From Coriobacteriaceae bacterium (GTDB taxonomy: Bacteria; Actinomycetota; Coriobacteriia; Coriobacteriales; UMGS124), in assembly GCA_019421015.1 (NCBI GenBank), contig JAHZGC010000019.1, forward strand, positions 10,432-74,431: a stretch of 64,000 nucleotides of DNA, read 5' to 3'. Of the stretch, positions 25,772 to 35,036 are shown one piece after another; the stretch's first letter is position 1, and every line of letters begins with the position of its first letter. The translations under genes and the position numbers were made by a program. The notes under the pieces are model-generated. The model worked only from the letters and a program-made list of their open reading frames with translations. It was not told the DNA's origin and made no database searches.

Positions 25772-27742
25772 ATGGCACAAGGTATCAAAAATCCCCAACG
25801 GCTTCTGGGGGTTCTTTACGGGAGCGCGTTTTTGGCCGGGTTCAACGAGAACCTGGTGAACATGGCGCTTATGGCGATCATGGGCGAGTTCGGCGTGGGG
25901 TCGGTCACGGCCCAGTGGCTCGTGACGGGCTACATGATTGTGGCCACCGTCGTCGTGATGTGCATGGCCTTCCTCTATCGGCGGTTCGCGCTGCGTGTGC
26001 TGTTCTTTGCGGGTGCGGCCTTTACGCTGGCGGGGTCGGCGCTCGGCCTGTTCGCCGGCAACTTTGCGCTGCTCATGGTGGCGCGCCTCGTGCAGGCGAT
26101 CGGCTCGGGCCTGTTCATCCCGCTCATGATGAACACCATCCTGGCGGTGACCCCCAAGAACAAGCTCGGCGGTGCCATGGCCACCGGTGGCTGCATGATC
26201 ACCTTTGGCCCGGCGTTCGGCCCCGTGGTGTGCGGCGCCATGGTCACGGTGTTTGGCTGGCACAGCGTGTTCTTGGTGCCGCTCGTCGCCATGGCGGTAC
26301 TCGCGGCTCTGGGTGCGGCGTTCGTGCGCAACCTACCTACCTCCCAGGCCCAGCTTGACCTTCCCTCGGTGGGGCTCTCGGCCGTGTTCCTCTTTACGCT
26401 TTCGTTTGGCCTGGCACAGCTCACGACCAACGCCGTGCTCGGTGCCGCGTTCCTGGCGGTTGCCGTGGCGAGCGCCGTGGTGTTTGTGCTTCGTCAGCTG
26501 CGCTGCGACCATCCTCTCATCGACCTTGCCCCCATGACGAGCGTCCGTTTTTGGCCGGCGGTGCTGCTGGTGGTCGTGGCCATGATGACGGTGTTCTCGC
26601 TGAGCGTGCTTTTGCCCCTGTACTTTGAGGGCGCCTTGGGCATGAGCGCCTTTATGGCCGGCATCCTCATTCTTTTGCCCGTGCTGCTGAACGCGGCCAC
26701 CACCATGATCGGCGGTCGCATCATGGACCGCAGGGGAGAATGGCCCCTGCTCCCGTGTGGCTTTGGCCTTATGGTCCTGGGCGTGCTTGCCATGGTGTTT
26801 GCCGCCCGTGCGCTCTCGGCCCCGGCCATGCTGGCAGCCGCCCTTACGGCCTATGCGGGCATCGGCTTGGTGTTCTCGCCTTCCCAGACGGCGGGGCTGC
26901 GCACCCTGCCGCCTCAGCAGAACCCCTTTGGCGTGGCGCTCATGACCACGTTTGTACAGATCGCCGCCTGCATCGGGCCCGCCCTGTTCACGGGAGTTAT
27001 GAGCTCGGTCCAGGCCAGCTCGCTCGCCGCGGGCGACCAGGCCGGCTATGCCTGCGCTAACGGCTTTGCCACGGCCATCACGGTGGCTGCCTGTATCGCC
27101 TTTGCGGGCTTTGCGGCTGCCTTCGTCTATGCCCTGGCCGCCCGGCGACGCTCCGCCGCCGCCCAGACAGTGCCGGCGGGGGCCGTGGGCTCGCGCCCGG
27201 TCGAGGCCGCCGGTGTCGCCGATGCCGCCGGCGACCGCCCCGGCTCGCTGGGGGACGCCACCCTGGCCTCCGTCATGGAGGGCGACCCCTACACCGTGAG
27301 CGCCGACGCCACCGTGCGCGAGGCCATGGGCCTTTTGGTGTCGCACCGCGTGGGCGGCATGCCGCTGGTCGATGCCGACGGCGCGCCTGTGGGCTACATC
27401 TCCGACGGCGACATCATGCGCTACCTGGCCGACCAGTCCTCGGTCGTCACGAGCGCCTACGCCTTTATCGAGGCCGCCAACGTGCAGACCCTCGACGAGC
27501 GCCTGCGCGAGCTCATGGCCCTGCCGGTGCGCGAGGTGGCCACCGACAAGGCCGTGACGCTGCCGCTGAACACCCCGCTGCGCGACGCCTGCCAGCTTTT
27601 GGCCCAGCATCGCTACAAGAAGCTCCCCGTGGTGGAGGACGGCCGCGTGGTGGGCACCGTGAACCGCTCCGACGTGCTGCGCTTCGCCATGGCGAGCTAT
27701 ATCGCCGAGGAGGGCGGGCAGGGGCAGGCGTCTGGGGAGTAG
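25772..27742 (+). CDS. MFS transporter fused to two CBS domains
   Basis: The 656-residue protein has an MFS drug/organic-solute exporter domain (about residues 1-465, 12-14 hydrophobic helices; LVNMALMAIMGEFGVG and the QWLVTGYM motif resemble the EmrB/DHA2 group). An Ala/Gly linker leads to a tandem CBS pair (about 497-650: VMEGDPYTVSADATVREA and HRYKKLPVVEDGRVVGTV). CBS pairs bind adenosyl nucleotides and gate transporters. This fusion suggests energy- or nucleotide-controlled export. ATG at 25772 follows GGAAGGG; spacing is slightly long. Confidence 0.88.
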   Translation: MAQGIKNPQRLLGVLYGSAFLAGFNENLVNMALMAIMGEFGVGSVTAQWLVTGYMIVATVVVMCMAFLYRRFALRVLFFAGAAFTLAGSALGLFAGNFALLMVARLVQAIGSGLFIPLMMNTILAVTPKNKLGGAMATGGCMITFGPAFGPVVCGAMVTVFGWHSVFLVPLVAMAVLAALGAAFVRNLPTSQAQLDLPSVGLSAVFLFTLSFGLAQLTTNAVLGAAFLAVAVASAVVFVLRQLRCDHPLIDLAPMTSVRFWPAVLLVVVAMMTVFSLSVLLPLYFEGALGMSAFMAGILILLPVLLNAATTMIGGRIMDRRGEWPLLPCGFGLMVLGVLAMVFAARALSAPAMLAAALTAYAGIGLVFSPSQTAGLRTLPPQQNPFGVALMTTFVQIAACIGPALFTGVMSSVQASSLAAGDQAGYACANGFATAITVAACIAFAGFAAAFVYALAARRRSAAAQTVPAGAVGSRPVEAAGVADAAGDRPGSLGDATLASVMEGDPYTVSADATVREAMGLLVSHRVGGMPLVDADGAPVGYISDGDIMRYLADQSSVVTSAYAFIEAANVQTLDERLRELMALPVREVATDKAVTLPLNTPLRDACQLLAQHRYKKLPVVEDGRVVGTVNRSDVLRFAMASYIAEEGGQGQASGE

Positions 27743-27841
27743 CGGGAGGCGTGCGGGGGTTGCCTGGCTACTGCCGGACACCCTGCACGCCTGGGTCGCT
27801 GGCGTGCTATGATTAAAGGTCACCGACGGCAAAGGAGACCT

Positions 27842-28831
27842 ATGGGGACGCAGCGCATCGCTTGGCATCCGGGCTTCGCCAGTGCTGTTCGATTGGAGTT
27901 TGACTACTACAAGAATGCCTTGATATTCGACACGGAGCACGAACTCAACAAGCAACCGTTGCGCATCGATGTGCTGGTGATTAAAAAAGATCCAGACGTG
28001 CACCTCGAAAGCGACATCGGTGCGCTGTTCCGCGGCCACAACATCATGGAGTTCAAGTCAGAGCAGGATGGTCTGACCATAGACGATCTGTTTAAAACCA
28101 TTGGATACGGGTGCCTCTATAAAGCCTATGGGCCCGGTGTCGATGGAATACGTCCCGACGACGTGACGCTGACGTTGGTAAGGCGCCGGAAGCCCAAGAG
28201 GTTGTTCCAAGTCTTGGAATCCTACGGTAGTTTGGTTGAATCGAGCGCGCTGGGCGTCTATCGTATAGGGGGACTGCAGTTTCCCACGCAGGTCATCGTG
28301 ACGTCTGAACTCAATCCCGGCGATCACATTTGGTTTGCAAGCCTTGCGAGCGATTTGGAGACAAGTCAGCTTAAGGAGCTTGCAAACACGGTCGCCGCGC
28401 TCTCTGATAAGGACGAGCGCGAACTGGCAGACTCTGTGTTCGAAGTGGTTGCGCGTGCAAACAGCGACGGGGTGGCGCGTCTGAAGGAGGACGACGAGAT
28501 GAGCAGGACGCTGTATGAGATCATGAAGCCCGAGATAGACGAGGCGATTGCAAAGGCACGTCTCGAGGCCGCCACCGAGGCCGCGACCGAAGCCGCCGCC
28601 TATGCCATGGAGAAGGGCATGGAAAAGGGTATGGAACGTGGCATGGAGAAGGGCATGGAGAAGGGCATGGAGAAGGGCCTTCTCGAGGGGCGCATGGAGG
28701 CGGTCCGTGCAACGGTCGAGCGGCTGCTTGGGCGCGGAGGGTTCTCTGACGAGGAGATAGCTGAGATAGCCGGCACTACGGTCGACGAGGTTCGCGGCGT
28801 GGCCGCCGGTTTGCGGGTGGCGCTGGCCTAG
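27842..28831 (+). CDS. PD-(D/E)XK-nuclease-like protein with MEKG repeats
   Basis: A 329-residue protein resembling the Rpn/PD-(D/E)XK transposase-like families. Candidate catalytic residues are Asp43 (RIDVLVIKKD) and Glu70-x-Lys72 (IMEFKS). The C-terminal part (residues 256-279) is six MEKG-type repeats, then a helical tail with an HTH-like end (FSDEEIAEIAGTTVDEVRGV). Such proteins are multi-copy in many gut bacteria; the role is uncertain, perhaps recombination. ATG at 27842 follows AAAGGAGACCT. Confidence 0.75.
   Translation: MGTQRIAWHPGFASAVRLEFDYYKNALIFDTEHELNKQPLRIDVLVIKKDPDVHLESDIGALFRGHNIMEFKSEQDGLTIDDLFKTIGYGCLYKAYGPGVDGIRPDDVTLTLVRRRKPKRLFQVLESYGSLVESSALGVYRIGGLQFPTQVIVTSELNPGDHIWFASLASDLETSQLKELANTVAALSDKDERELADSVFEVVARANSDGVARLKEDDEMSRTLYEIMKPEIDEAIAKARLEAATEAATEAAAYAMEKGMEKGMERGMEKGMEKGMEKGLLEGRMEAVRATVERLLGRGGFSDEEIAEIAGTTVDEVRGVAAGLRVALA
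28607..28678 (+). repeat. In-frame 12-bp minisatellite
   Basis: Six tandem 12-bp units (consensus ATGGAGAAGGGC; units 2 and 3 diverge) encode Met-Glu-Lys-Gly repeats within the PD-(D/E)XK-like gene. Multiples of 12 keep the frame, so copy number can vary without truncation. Confidence 0.9.
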
Positions 28832-28917
28832 ATGCTTTCGAGGCGTGGTTGGTGGCCGTTCGCATTGTGCGGTTGTCCTCCAGGCTCGAACGGCCCGTCT
28901 TGACGCAATGTCACAAA

Positions 28918-28965
28918 AGCCCCACGGCGCAGAAGCTCCTGTCCATGCTTCTTTACCGTGGGGCT
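28918..28965. terminator. Bidirectional terminator between convergent genes
   Basis: Ten-base arms AGCCCCACGG (28918-28927) and CCGTGGGGCT (28956-28965), with inner AGAAGC/GCTTCT pairing. It is in the 299-bp gap 28832-29130 between the PD-(D/E)XK-like gene and the convergent flavoprotein. AAAA precedes and TTGTCTGTTT follows. Confidence 0.75.
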
Positions 28966-29130
28966 TGTCTGTTTGGACGTTGGGTTTTGCGCTCATTGCC
29001 AGACGCTCTGCCTTTGGATTCTGCCTGGGTCTTGTGACGGGTGCCGCAGGCAAACACACCGGCGCGTTTGGTGCCTGTGCTAGCTACGAGGGCTTCTCCG
29101 TTGCGGCCCTACCGGCCTTGAGGGCCTCGC

Positions 29131-30660
29131 TTACGCCACCGGGTCCATGGCGGCAGCCTGCTGGCCGGCGATGCGGCCGTTGACCAGGCAGTCGGCCGTG
29201 GCCATGGAGCCCAGGCGGCAGGCACCGTGCACGCCGCCCGTGATCTCGCCGGCGGCAAAGAGGCCGGGGATGGGCTGCAGGTGGGCGTTCATCACGCGGC
29301 AGTCGACGTCGGTCTTGACGCCGCCCATGGTGTGGTGCACCTTGGGCCACAGACGGGTCACCAGGTACGGGGGCTCAACGGGCTGGGCGTTCTCGGGGAT
29401 CGTCTTGCCGAACTGCTCGTCGACGCCGGAGGCCACGTAGGAGTTGTAGTCCTCCATCTGCTTGGCCAGGGCGTCATTGGGCATCCCAAAACGCTCGGCG
29501 ATCTCGTCGAGGGAGTCGAACTTCCAGGTCACGTCGGCGGCCAGGGACTTCTCGAGCGACTCGTTGCTCCAGCCGGGGTTGTTGGCCTCGTTGGAGATCT
29601 GGATCAGCGGCTCGCCGATCTCAAAGATCACGTCGCAGTAGCGCTTGCGGTCGGTGAGCTCGTTCACGCAGCGCTCGCCGGTGAGGGGGTTGATGCTCGG
29701 GGCGTAGGGGGCGACCGAGTCGATCCAGGTGGGGCTCACGCCGTAGCCCTCCTCGTCGGGGCTGCACCAGGGCCCGCACTGGATCCAGTCGAGGTGCACG
29801 GGCAGCGCGCCGCAGTCGATCGCGGTGCAGAGGCTCTCGGCGGTGGCGCCGGCGGCGTTGGTGCAGTCGACGGAGGCGTCGAGGCGCGGGTCGTGCTGCA
29901 TGCGCCACTCGACGTCGCGGCCAAAGCCGCCGCTGGCCAGCACGACGCCGCGGTTGGCCTTCACGAACACGGGCTCGCCGGTGGTGGGGTCGTTGTTCTT
30001 GGCGCCGTCGTGGATCTCGGCGCCCACGACGCGGCCGCTCTCGTCCTTGACGAGGTTCACGAGCATGCGGCCGCACTCGATCTCAAGACCCATCTCCGAG
30101 AGCTTCTGGATCAGCGGGAGCACCATGGCCGAGCCGTGGCCCACGACCGGGTGCAGGGTGCGCAGGGTGCTGTGGCCACCGTAGGCGATGGGCGTCACGA
30201 CGCCGTCGTCGTTGGTCTGCCACTCGACGCCCAGCACGTCGCGGGTCCACTCCCAGGTCTCGTTGGACTTCTCGGCGATGACGGAGCACTTCTCGACGTC
30301 GTTCAGGAACAGGCCGGCCACCTGCATGTCGTGCACGAAGTGCTCCACGGAGTCCTCGATGCCCAGGGCCTTCTGGCCCTCAGACATGCACACGGCAAAG
30401 TCGCCGTCGGCCACCATAGAGTTGCCGCCGGGGATGTCGAGCTTCTCGATGATCTTGACGTCGGCACCGGCGGCCTTGGCCTCGTAGGCGGCGGCGAGTC
30501 CGGAGTAGCCGGAACCGATGACGAGGACGTCGCACTCCTCGTCCCAGGCCACGTCTTCGGCGGCCAGGGCGCCCTTGGGGGCGGCCACGGCGGCGGCGAG
30601 CCCGGCCAGGCCGGCGCCGAGGAGGAAGTTCTTGCGGGTGATGGATGCGGTCGCGTTCAT
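29131..30660 (-). CDS. Exported fumarate/urocanate reductase-type flavoprotein
   Basis: The 509-residue protein has a Tat-like signal with Arg-Lys in place of twin Arg (TRKNFLLGAG), FAD loop VLVIGSGYSGLAAA and a PGGNSM motif. It keeps the fumarate-reductase signatures HHTMGGV and GGVHGACRLGS, the latter supplying the catalytic-type Arg, and PIPGLFAAGE. It therefore probably reduces fumarate, urocanate or another alkene acid. ATG follows AAAGGAGACGCCC. A LuxR regulator lies upstream on the same strand, separated by 232 bp containing an inverted repeat. Confidence 0.92.
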   Translation of the reverse strand: MNATASITRKNFLLGAGLAGLAAAVAAPKGALAAEDVAWDEECDVLVIGSGYSGLAAAYEAKAAGADVKIIEKLDIPGGNSMVADGDFAVCMSEGQKALGIEDSVEHFVHDMQVAGLFLNDVEKCSVIAEKSNETWEWTRDVLGVEWQTNDDGVVTPIAYGGHSTLRTLHPVVGHGSAMVLPLIQKLSEMGLEIECGRMLVNLVKDESGRVVGAEIHDGAKNNDPTTGEPVFVKANRGVVLASGGFGRDVEWRMQHDPRLDASVDCTNAAGATAESLCTAIDCGALPVHLDWIQCGPWCSPDEEGYGVSPTWIDSVAPYAPSINPLTGERCVNELTDRKRYCDVIFEIGEPLIQISNEANNPGWSNESLEKSLAADVTWKFDSLDEIAERFGMPNDALAKQMEDYNSYVASGVDEQFGKTIPENAQPVEPPYLVTRLWPKVHHTMGGVKTDVDCRVMNAHLQPIPGLFAAGEITGGVHGACRLGSMATADCLVNGRIAGQQAAAMDPVA

Positions 30661-30800
30661 GGGCGTCTCCTTTGGACGTCGAGCCCCTGGTTGCTGCGGG
30701 GGCGTGCCAGTGAAGCGGGGTGCGCCGCGGGGACGGTGCTCCCGTGCCTTGCAACGACTCGAATCATGGCGTGCGGCCGACGTCCCGTCATGGCCCCCAG

Positions 30801-30845
30801 ATAGTGAATCGTCTCAGGGGGAGGGATGGCCAGGCGATTCACTAT
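30801..30845. promoter_or_regulatory. Inverted repeat upstream of the 29.1-kb flavoprotein
   Basis: Perfect 11-bp arms ATAGTGAATCG (30801-30811) and CGATTCACTAT (30835-30845), about 140 bp upstream of the flavoprotein start. The half-site GAATCG is shared with the palindromes at 7.4 kb. Candidate operator of the LuxR protein encoded at 30893. Confidence 0.5.
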
Positions 30846-30892
30846 GCCAGGGGGATGCGGGGTTGACCTGGGATTATGGTAGAGGGCACCCT

Positions 30893-32422
30893 CTATTGCG
30901 CCGTGCGTTCGCGGCCCAAGGTGTCTTGGGTCATCTCAATGACGTCGAGAAGCTCCTGCTGCGAGTGCACGCCGAGCTTGCGGTAGACGTTGGTCGCGTG
31001 GGTCTTGGCGGTCTCCAGCGAGATACCGAGCTCGTCGGCCACGAACTGCCGGTTGCGGCCGCGGCCCAGCAGCAAGGCCACGTCGCGCTTGCGCGGGGAG
31101 AGGCCGTAGTCGCTGCGGATGCGCTCCACCACGGCCTCGTAGGCAAGGGCGTCGCTGCCCTCGTTGGGGCCGGGGGACTCGCCGGGGCGCACGGTGCTCC
31201 AGCCAAACGCGGGATGCTCAAAGGTCACGGCCACCACCACGAGCACAAAGGTCGCCACGCTCGAGACGATGTGCAGGCCGGCTGCCGTAATGCCCGCGCA
31301 CAGGACGTTCCACAGCCCCAGGCCCAAGGCTTGCCCGGCATTGGTTACAAAGAGGCCCAGGGCCACCGAGCACACGGCCGGGGCGTCGCGGCGCAGCTGC
31401 TTAGATCCCAAGATAGACCAGAAGGTCACAAAGAAGTACTGGTAGCCCAGGGTGTGCAGCCCGGGGGCCACGATGGCAAAGACGCCTCCGTAGGGATAGA
31501 GCAGGTAGGCGGCGGCCATAAGGGGCAGCGATGTCTGGAACACCAGCTGCCAGGCGTCCATCTTGAGCACGAAGGCGGTAAGGAACCCCAGGGCCGCCGC
31601 CACGATGGTGCCCACCACTACGCCATAGCTGGCGGTCCAGTAGTCGCTCTTGGGGATGACCTCGAAGGAGGAGAGCACGAACCCGCACGACACGCCAAAG
31701 ACCAGGGCGATGGCCATGAGCATCAAGAACGACCGGTCGAGCAGCAGGGGCTTGATGCGCGCGAGGCCCCGGGGCTTGGGCTGCTCGGCCTGCGCGTCTC
31801 CGGCAAAGGCGGTGGAGTAGTCGCTGCGTCCCAGGGAGCAGGCCAGGCTTGCCAGGGGGCAGAGCAGCCCTACCGCCAGGGCCGCCCCCGAGGGAATCGC
31901 GTTGCACGCCAGGAAGAGCAACCCGCTGGCTCCCATGGCGATCACGTTGTGGGCCAGGGCCACGCGCATGCCGAGCGACGAGGTGATGGTGCACCACAGG
32001 CACAGCAGGCAGCCCTCTCCGATGCCGGTGAGGACGCCCGACACAAACGCCACCAGCAAAAACGAGTCCATGGCGTCGGGAGGGGCGAGCACCAGCCACA
32101 GGGCCAGCGCCGTACCGCCCAGAGCGCCCACGAGACCGGCCCAGCGGATGCCGTTCGTGAGGCGGCTAGATCGCACGCTGCAGCAGGCGGCCCACGCCAC
32201 GGCCCCGATGACCAGGGCGCACACGGCCACGTGGCCGGCCCAGCGGGTGTTGGCGAGCTCCATGGTGTGGGAGCGCAGCGAGAAGGGCCCGCCCCAATAG
32301 AGCAGCCACGTCCACGTATAGAGCAGCGCCAGGCCCACCACGATGCGCCAGTTGCGCGACATCCCCTTGAACGCGTCGATGACAACCACGGTTGCTTCTC
32401 CCGGTTTGTCGCACGCCCCCAA
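30893..32422 (-). CDS. LuxR-family regulator with N-terminal multi-pass membrane domain
   Basis: A 509-residue protein with about twelve hydrophobic segments and a C-terminal LuxR helix-turn-helix (LSPRKRDVALLLGRGRNRQF ... GVHSQQELLDVIE). It is co-oriented with, and upstream of, the fumarate/urocanate-type flavoprotein, its likely target. An in-frame start further downstream (before VVVIDAFKG) is possible because no strong ribosome-binding site precedes the first ATG. Ligand unknown. Confidence 0.88.
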   Translation of the reverse strand: MGACDKPGEATVVVIDAFKGMSRNWRIVVGLALLYTWTWLLYWGGPFSLRSHTMELANTRWAGHVAVCALVIGAVAWAACCSVRSSRLTNGIRWAGLVGALGGTALALWLVLAPPDAMDSFLLVAFVSGVLTGIGEGCLLCLWCTITSSLGMRVALAHNVIAMGASGLLFLACNAIPSGAALAVGLLCPLASLACSLGRSDYSTAFAGDAQAEQPKPRGLARIKPLLLDRSFLMLMAIALVFGVSCGFVLSSFEVIPKSDYWTASYGVVVGTIVAAALGFLTAFVLKMDAWQLVFQTSLPLMAAAYLLYPYGGVFAIVAPGLHTLGYQYFFVTFWSILGSKQLRRDAPAVCSVALGLFVTNAGQALGLGLWNVLCAGITAAGLHIVSSVATFVLVVVAVTFEHPAFGWSTVRPGESPGPNEGSDALAYEAVVERIRSDYGLSPRKRDVALLLGRGRNRQFVADELGISLETAKTHATNVYRKLGVHSQQELLDVIEMTQDTLGRERTAQ

Positions 32423-32478
32423 CGTGCGTATCTGCTTTTAGGCTTCAGGGCTTCGCTCAAAGTGCCCTAGAGCCCGCC

Positions 32479-33105
32479 CTAGAACCCCCAGTACAGCTCG
32501 GTTTCGGTGCCGTCGCCAAAGGACTGGATAACGCGGCGCACGCGCACCTCGCCGCACGAGAAGTCCACCGCCGCCATGGCGCGGCACGACTCGCCGTCCT
32601 CTCCGTACTCCACCATGAGCGCGTTGCGCACAAAGCCGTTGGCGTCGTATTCGAGCACGGCGTTGAGGGTGTTGGGCTCCTTGGGAACGTCGGAGGTCTC
32701 GATGCGGAGCTGGTAGGGGGCGCTGTGGGCGTCGCTGGCCGACGACTGCTCGACGCGCGTGAAGCTGTAGCCGCGCTCGGGAACCTCGAGCCACAGGGCC
32801 CCGATGGCGCCGAACTCGTGGTCCGAGAGCTCGCCGGCCTCCTGCAGGAGCTGGTTCACAAAGCCCACGGCGTCGCAGAGCTCCTGGGCGGCGGGGTTGT
32901 CGGTCGGGGGCTCTCCCTCGCCAAACGGGAAGGCGTACACCACCTTGCAGCCGCCCTTTTTGCGGCGTTCGGTGACTACGGGCACCAGGCCGTCAACGCC
33001 AAACGGGAACGGCTTGTCGTCGCGGACCACGGGGTCTACCAGGCGTTCGGAGCTCAGCTCCACGCGCTTGGTTCCGAACCTGGCGTTGTCTCCCAAAAAC
33101 AGCAT
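32479..33105 (-). CDS. Hypothetical cytosolic protein
   Basis: A 208-residue, acidic, soluble protein with no signal peptide or recognised domain. It begins MLFLGDNARFGTKRVELSSE. A middle segment (FPFGEGEPPTDNPAAQELCD) and a beta-rich C-terminal half (VLEYDANGFVRNALMVEYGE) are notable. Start ATG follows AGAGGAGCTCGCAGC. It sits between two LuxR genes on the same strand and may be transcribed with the downstream one. Function unknown. Confidence 0.65.
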   Translation of the reverse strand: MLFLGDNARFGTKRVELSSERLVDPVVRDDKPFPFGVDGLVPVVTERRKKGGCKVVYAFPFGEGEPPTDNPAAQELCDAVGFVNQLLQEAGELSDHEFGAIGALWLEVPERGYSFTRVEQSSASDAHSAPYQLRIETSDVPKEPNTLNAVLEYDANGFVRNALMVEYGEDGESCRAMAAVDFSCGEVRVRRVIQSFGDGTETELYWGF

Positions 33106-33246
33106 GCTGCGAGCTCCTCTGCGTGCGCCGGATCTACCGTACCGAAGGGTGATTATAGCGGGGCCGGGGGCATTTTTGACGCGGGGCCACTGGGGAGCGC
33201 TGCGGCGGAGCCGGGGCGATGCCGGGCGTGCCAGGTGGGCCTGGCG

Positions 33247-33378
33247 TGCCAAAACCACCCCGCTGTGTACGCTGCGGACTGTCAAATCGACCCAGCCGTG
33301 TACGAATTAGCGGAGAAAATCGCGCACAGCGGGGTGGTTTTGGCAGACTCGAGCGTACACGGCGGGGATGGTTTGGCA
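33247..33378. repeat. Four-unit inverted repeat element, copy 1
   Basis: Four copies of a 26-27 bp unit, starting like TGCCAAAACCACCCC and ending GTGTACGCT, arranged forward (33247-33273), forward (33280-33305), reverse (33320-33345), reverse (33352-33378). A 14-bp centre separates the two arms. The whole element is imperfectly palindromic. A second copy is at 41721-41850. It accounts for most of the 379-bp gap 33106-33484. Confidence 0.9.
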
Positions 33379-33484
33379 AGCGGGTGGGTAGCGGACGCGT
33401 GCACGCGGCGCGGTGGCTATGGACCCGCGTGCAGGCGGGGCCTTTGCTTTGCGGCCGAGCTTGGCCGCGCGGCCGTGGTGCGCC

Positions 33485-34948
33485 CTACGGCTGCGCGGCC
33501 GGTTTTGCCTCCTGCGCTTTTTGAAACTCCTCGAAGGCGTCGAGCAGCTCCATGCGCGAGTTCACCTGCGCCTTGCGATAGATGCCGTGCACGTGGGCGC
33601 GCACGGTGGATTCGGCCACGCACAGCTTGCCGGCCGCATAGGTGGTCGTTCGCCCCTCGATCAAATAGGCGAACACCTCGGTCTCTCGATTGGAGAACCC
33701 GCGGTCCTTGGCAAACCGCTCGAGCAGCACCTGCTTGCTGGGGCCGGGCGCCGGGGCCTCGGCGGCGGCGCGGTCGTCGGCCAGGGCGTTCATGAGGGCC
33801 ACGTCGCGGTCGGCAAAAAGCAGCGTGGATGCAGGGATTATCAAGAAAAGCGCGGCAGCGGCCGAGGGGACGCCGCCTACGAGCGGGGCAACCCCATAGC
33901 CCAGGATCCAGCCCAAGGCCATGCCCGCCGAGATAGACAGCCGGGCAAGGGCCATGGCCTTGAGCAGCGAGGCGTCTTCGGTGTGGACGATGTTGCAATA
34001 GTCGTTAAGAGCCAGCACCTCGAACAGCACGTAGCCAAAGGCGGCACAGGCACAGGCCGCGAAGGCCGGGGCACCCGCCAAAAACAGGGCAAAGCCCAGC
34101 CCCACCAGCACGGGAACGGCGCGGTACATCAGGTAGGGCTTGTCGGTGGCGCGGGGGCCGCGGGTCGTGAGCACATACACGGCGGCGAGGACCACGATGC
34201 TTGCGGGTTCCACCACATAGCCGGCCGTTGGGGTTTCTCCCAGGCGAACGCACAGAGAGCTGAGTAGGGCGAACGTGCACGAATAGAAGCCCAGGGCCAG
34301 TGTCATGCGGGCACGGGGCCGGCTGAGATCCGAGCGGGCGGCTGCCTGGGAAGCGGCAGCAAGGGTTTCGCTTGGCGACGACTCGAACAGCGGGACGCCG
34401 GTACGCGCGGCCTGAAAGCGCCGCGAAAGCACGAACGCCGTGCACGAAAGTACCGGCAGGAGCGTCCCGGAGGCTATGACGGCCGTGCGTCCCAGGGCAA
34501 GAACTGTCAGGAAGAGCACGGAGCCGACCCCATAGGAGCACACCAGGAGCGCAAGGGTGTCTCCCAGGCGCATATAGCCAAAGAAGCTGAGCCAGAGCAA
34601 AAACATGCCCACGTCGGCCACGGCGACCAAGACGGCGGCAACGGTTGAGGCCCTGGGCGTGCCGAGCAGCCCGCAGGGGACGGCCGCCACCCCGCAGACA
34701 AGGGACGCCGCCAAGAGCAACCGGCATCCCGCGGGCGTGGCGAGGCGCTTAAAAAGGCCAAGGACCCCCAGGAGCAGGATGGTTCTCACGCCCAGCTCGA
34801 GCATCTCGAACGGGATCGACCCCACGCAAACGGCCAGGCCGAAGAGGGGCGAGGGAGAAATCGCTGTCAAAAAGAGCCATGCCCAGAAGAACCCAAAGCC
34901 CAAAAAGCGAAGGGGAAACAGGTTTCCCTCTTTGATCTCTTTAAACAC
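33485..34948 (-). CDS. LuxR-family regulator with N-terminal multi-pass membrane domain
   Basis: A 487-residue protein with about twelve hydrophobic segments and a C-terminal LuxR helix-turn-helix (FSNRETEVFAYLIEGRTTTY ... NSRMELLDAFEEF). It is divergent from the five-gene molybdoenzyme operon starting at 35203, so it probably controls it. Its 5' leader has a perfect 19-bp tandem duplication. The sensed compound is unknown and may be the molybdoenzyme's substrate. Confidence 0.88.
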   Translation of the reverse strand: MFKEIKEGNLFPLRFLGFGFFWAWLFLTAISPSPLFGLAVCVGSIPFEMLELGVRTILLLGVLGLFKRLATPAGCRLLLAASLVCGVAAVPCGLLGTPRASTVAAVLVAVADVGMFLLWLSFFGYMRLGDTLALLVCSYGVGSVLFLTVLALGRTAVIASGTLLPVLSCTAFVLSRRFQAARTGVPLFESSPSETLAAASQAAARSDLSRPRARMTLALGFYSCTFALLSSLCVRLGETPTAGYVVEPASIVVLAAVYVLTTRGPRATDKPYLMYRAVPVLVGLGFALFLAGAPAFAACACAAFGYVLFEVLALNDYCNIVHTEDASLLKAMALARLSISAGMALGWILGYGVAPLVGGVPSAAAALFLIIPASTLLFADRDVALMNALADDRAAAEAPAPGPSKQVLLERFAKDRGFSNRETEVFAYLIEGRTTTYAAGKLCVAESTVRAHVHGIYRKAQVNSRMELLDAFEEFQKAQEAKPAAQP

Positions 34949-34957
34949 GGTGTGCCT

Positions 34958-34995
34958 CCCCTCTGCGGCGACCCAACCCCTCTGCGGCGACCCAA
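34958..34995. repeat. Perfect 19-bp tandem duplication
   Basis: CCCCTCTGCGGCGACCCAA occurs at 34958-34976 and again at 34977-34995, directly upstream of the LuxR start. It lies in the leader or promoter and may alter regulator expression. Confidence 0.85.
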
Positions 34996-35036
34996 GCCAT
35001 TATAGGCCACGACAGGGCCTGTACCTGCGGCGCTTA

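Noticed and set aside
28607..28678. 12-bp repeats considered as a regulatory or CRISPR array
   Set aside because: They are in frame within a gene and encode Met-Glu-Lys-Gly repeats.
29227..30804. 525-residue plus-strand frame opposite the 29.1-kb flavoprotein
   Set aside because: Antisense shadow; the minus-strand gene has a signal peptide, FAD loop and active-site motifs.
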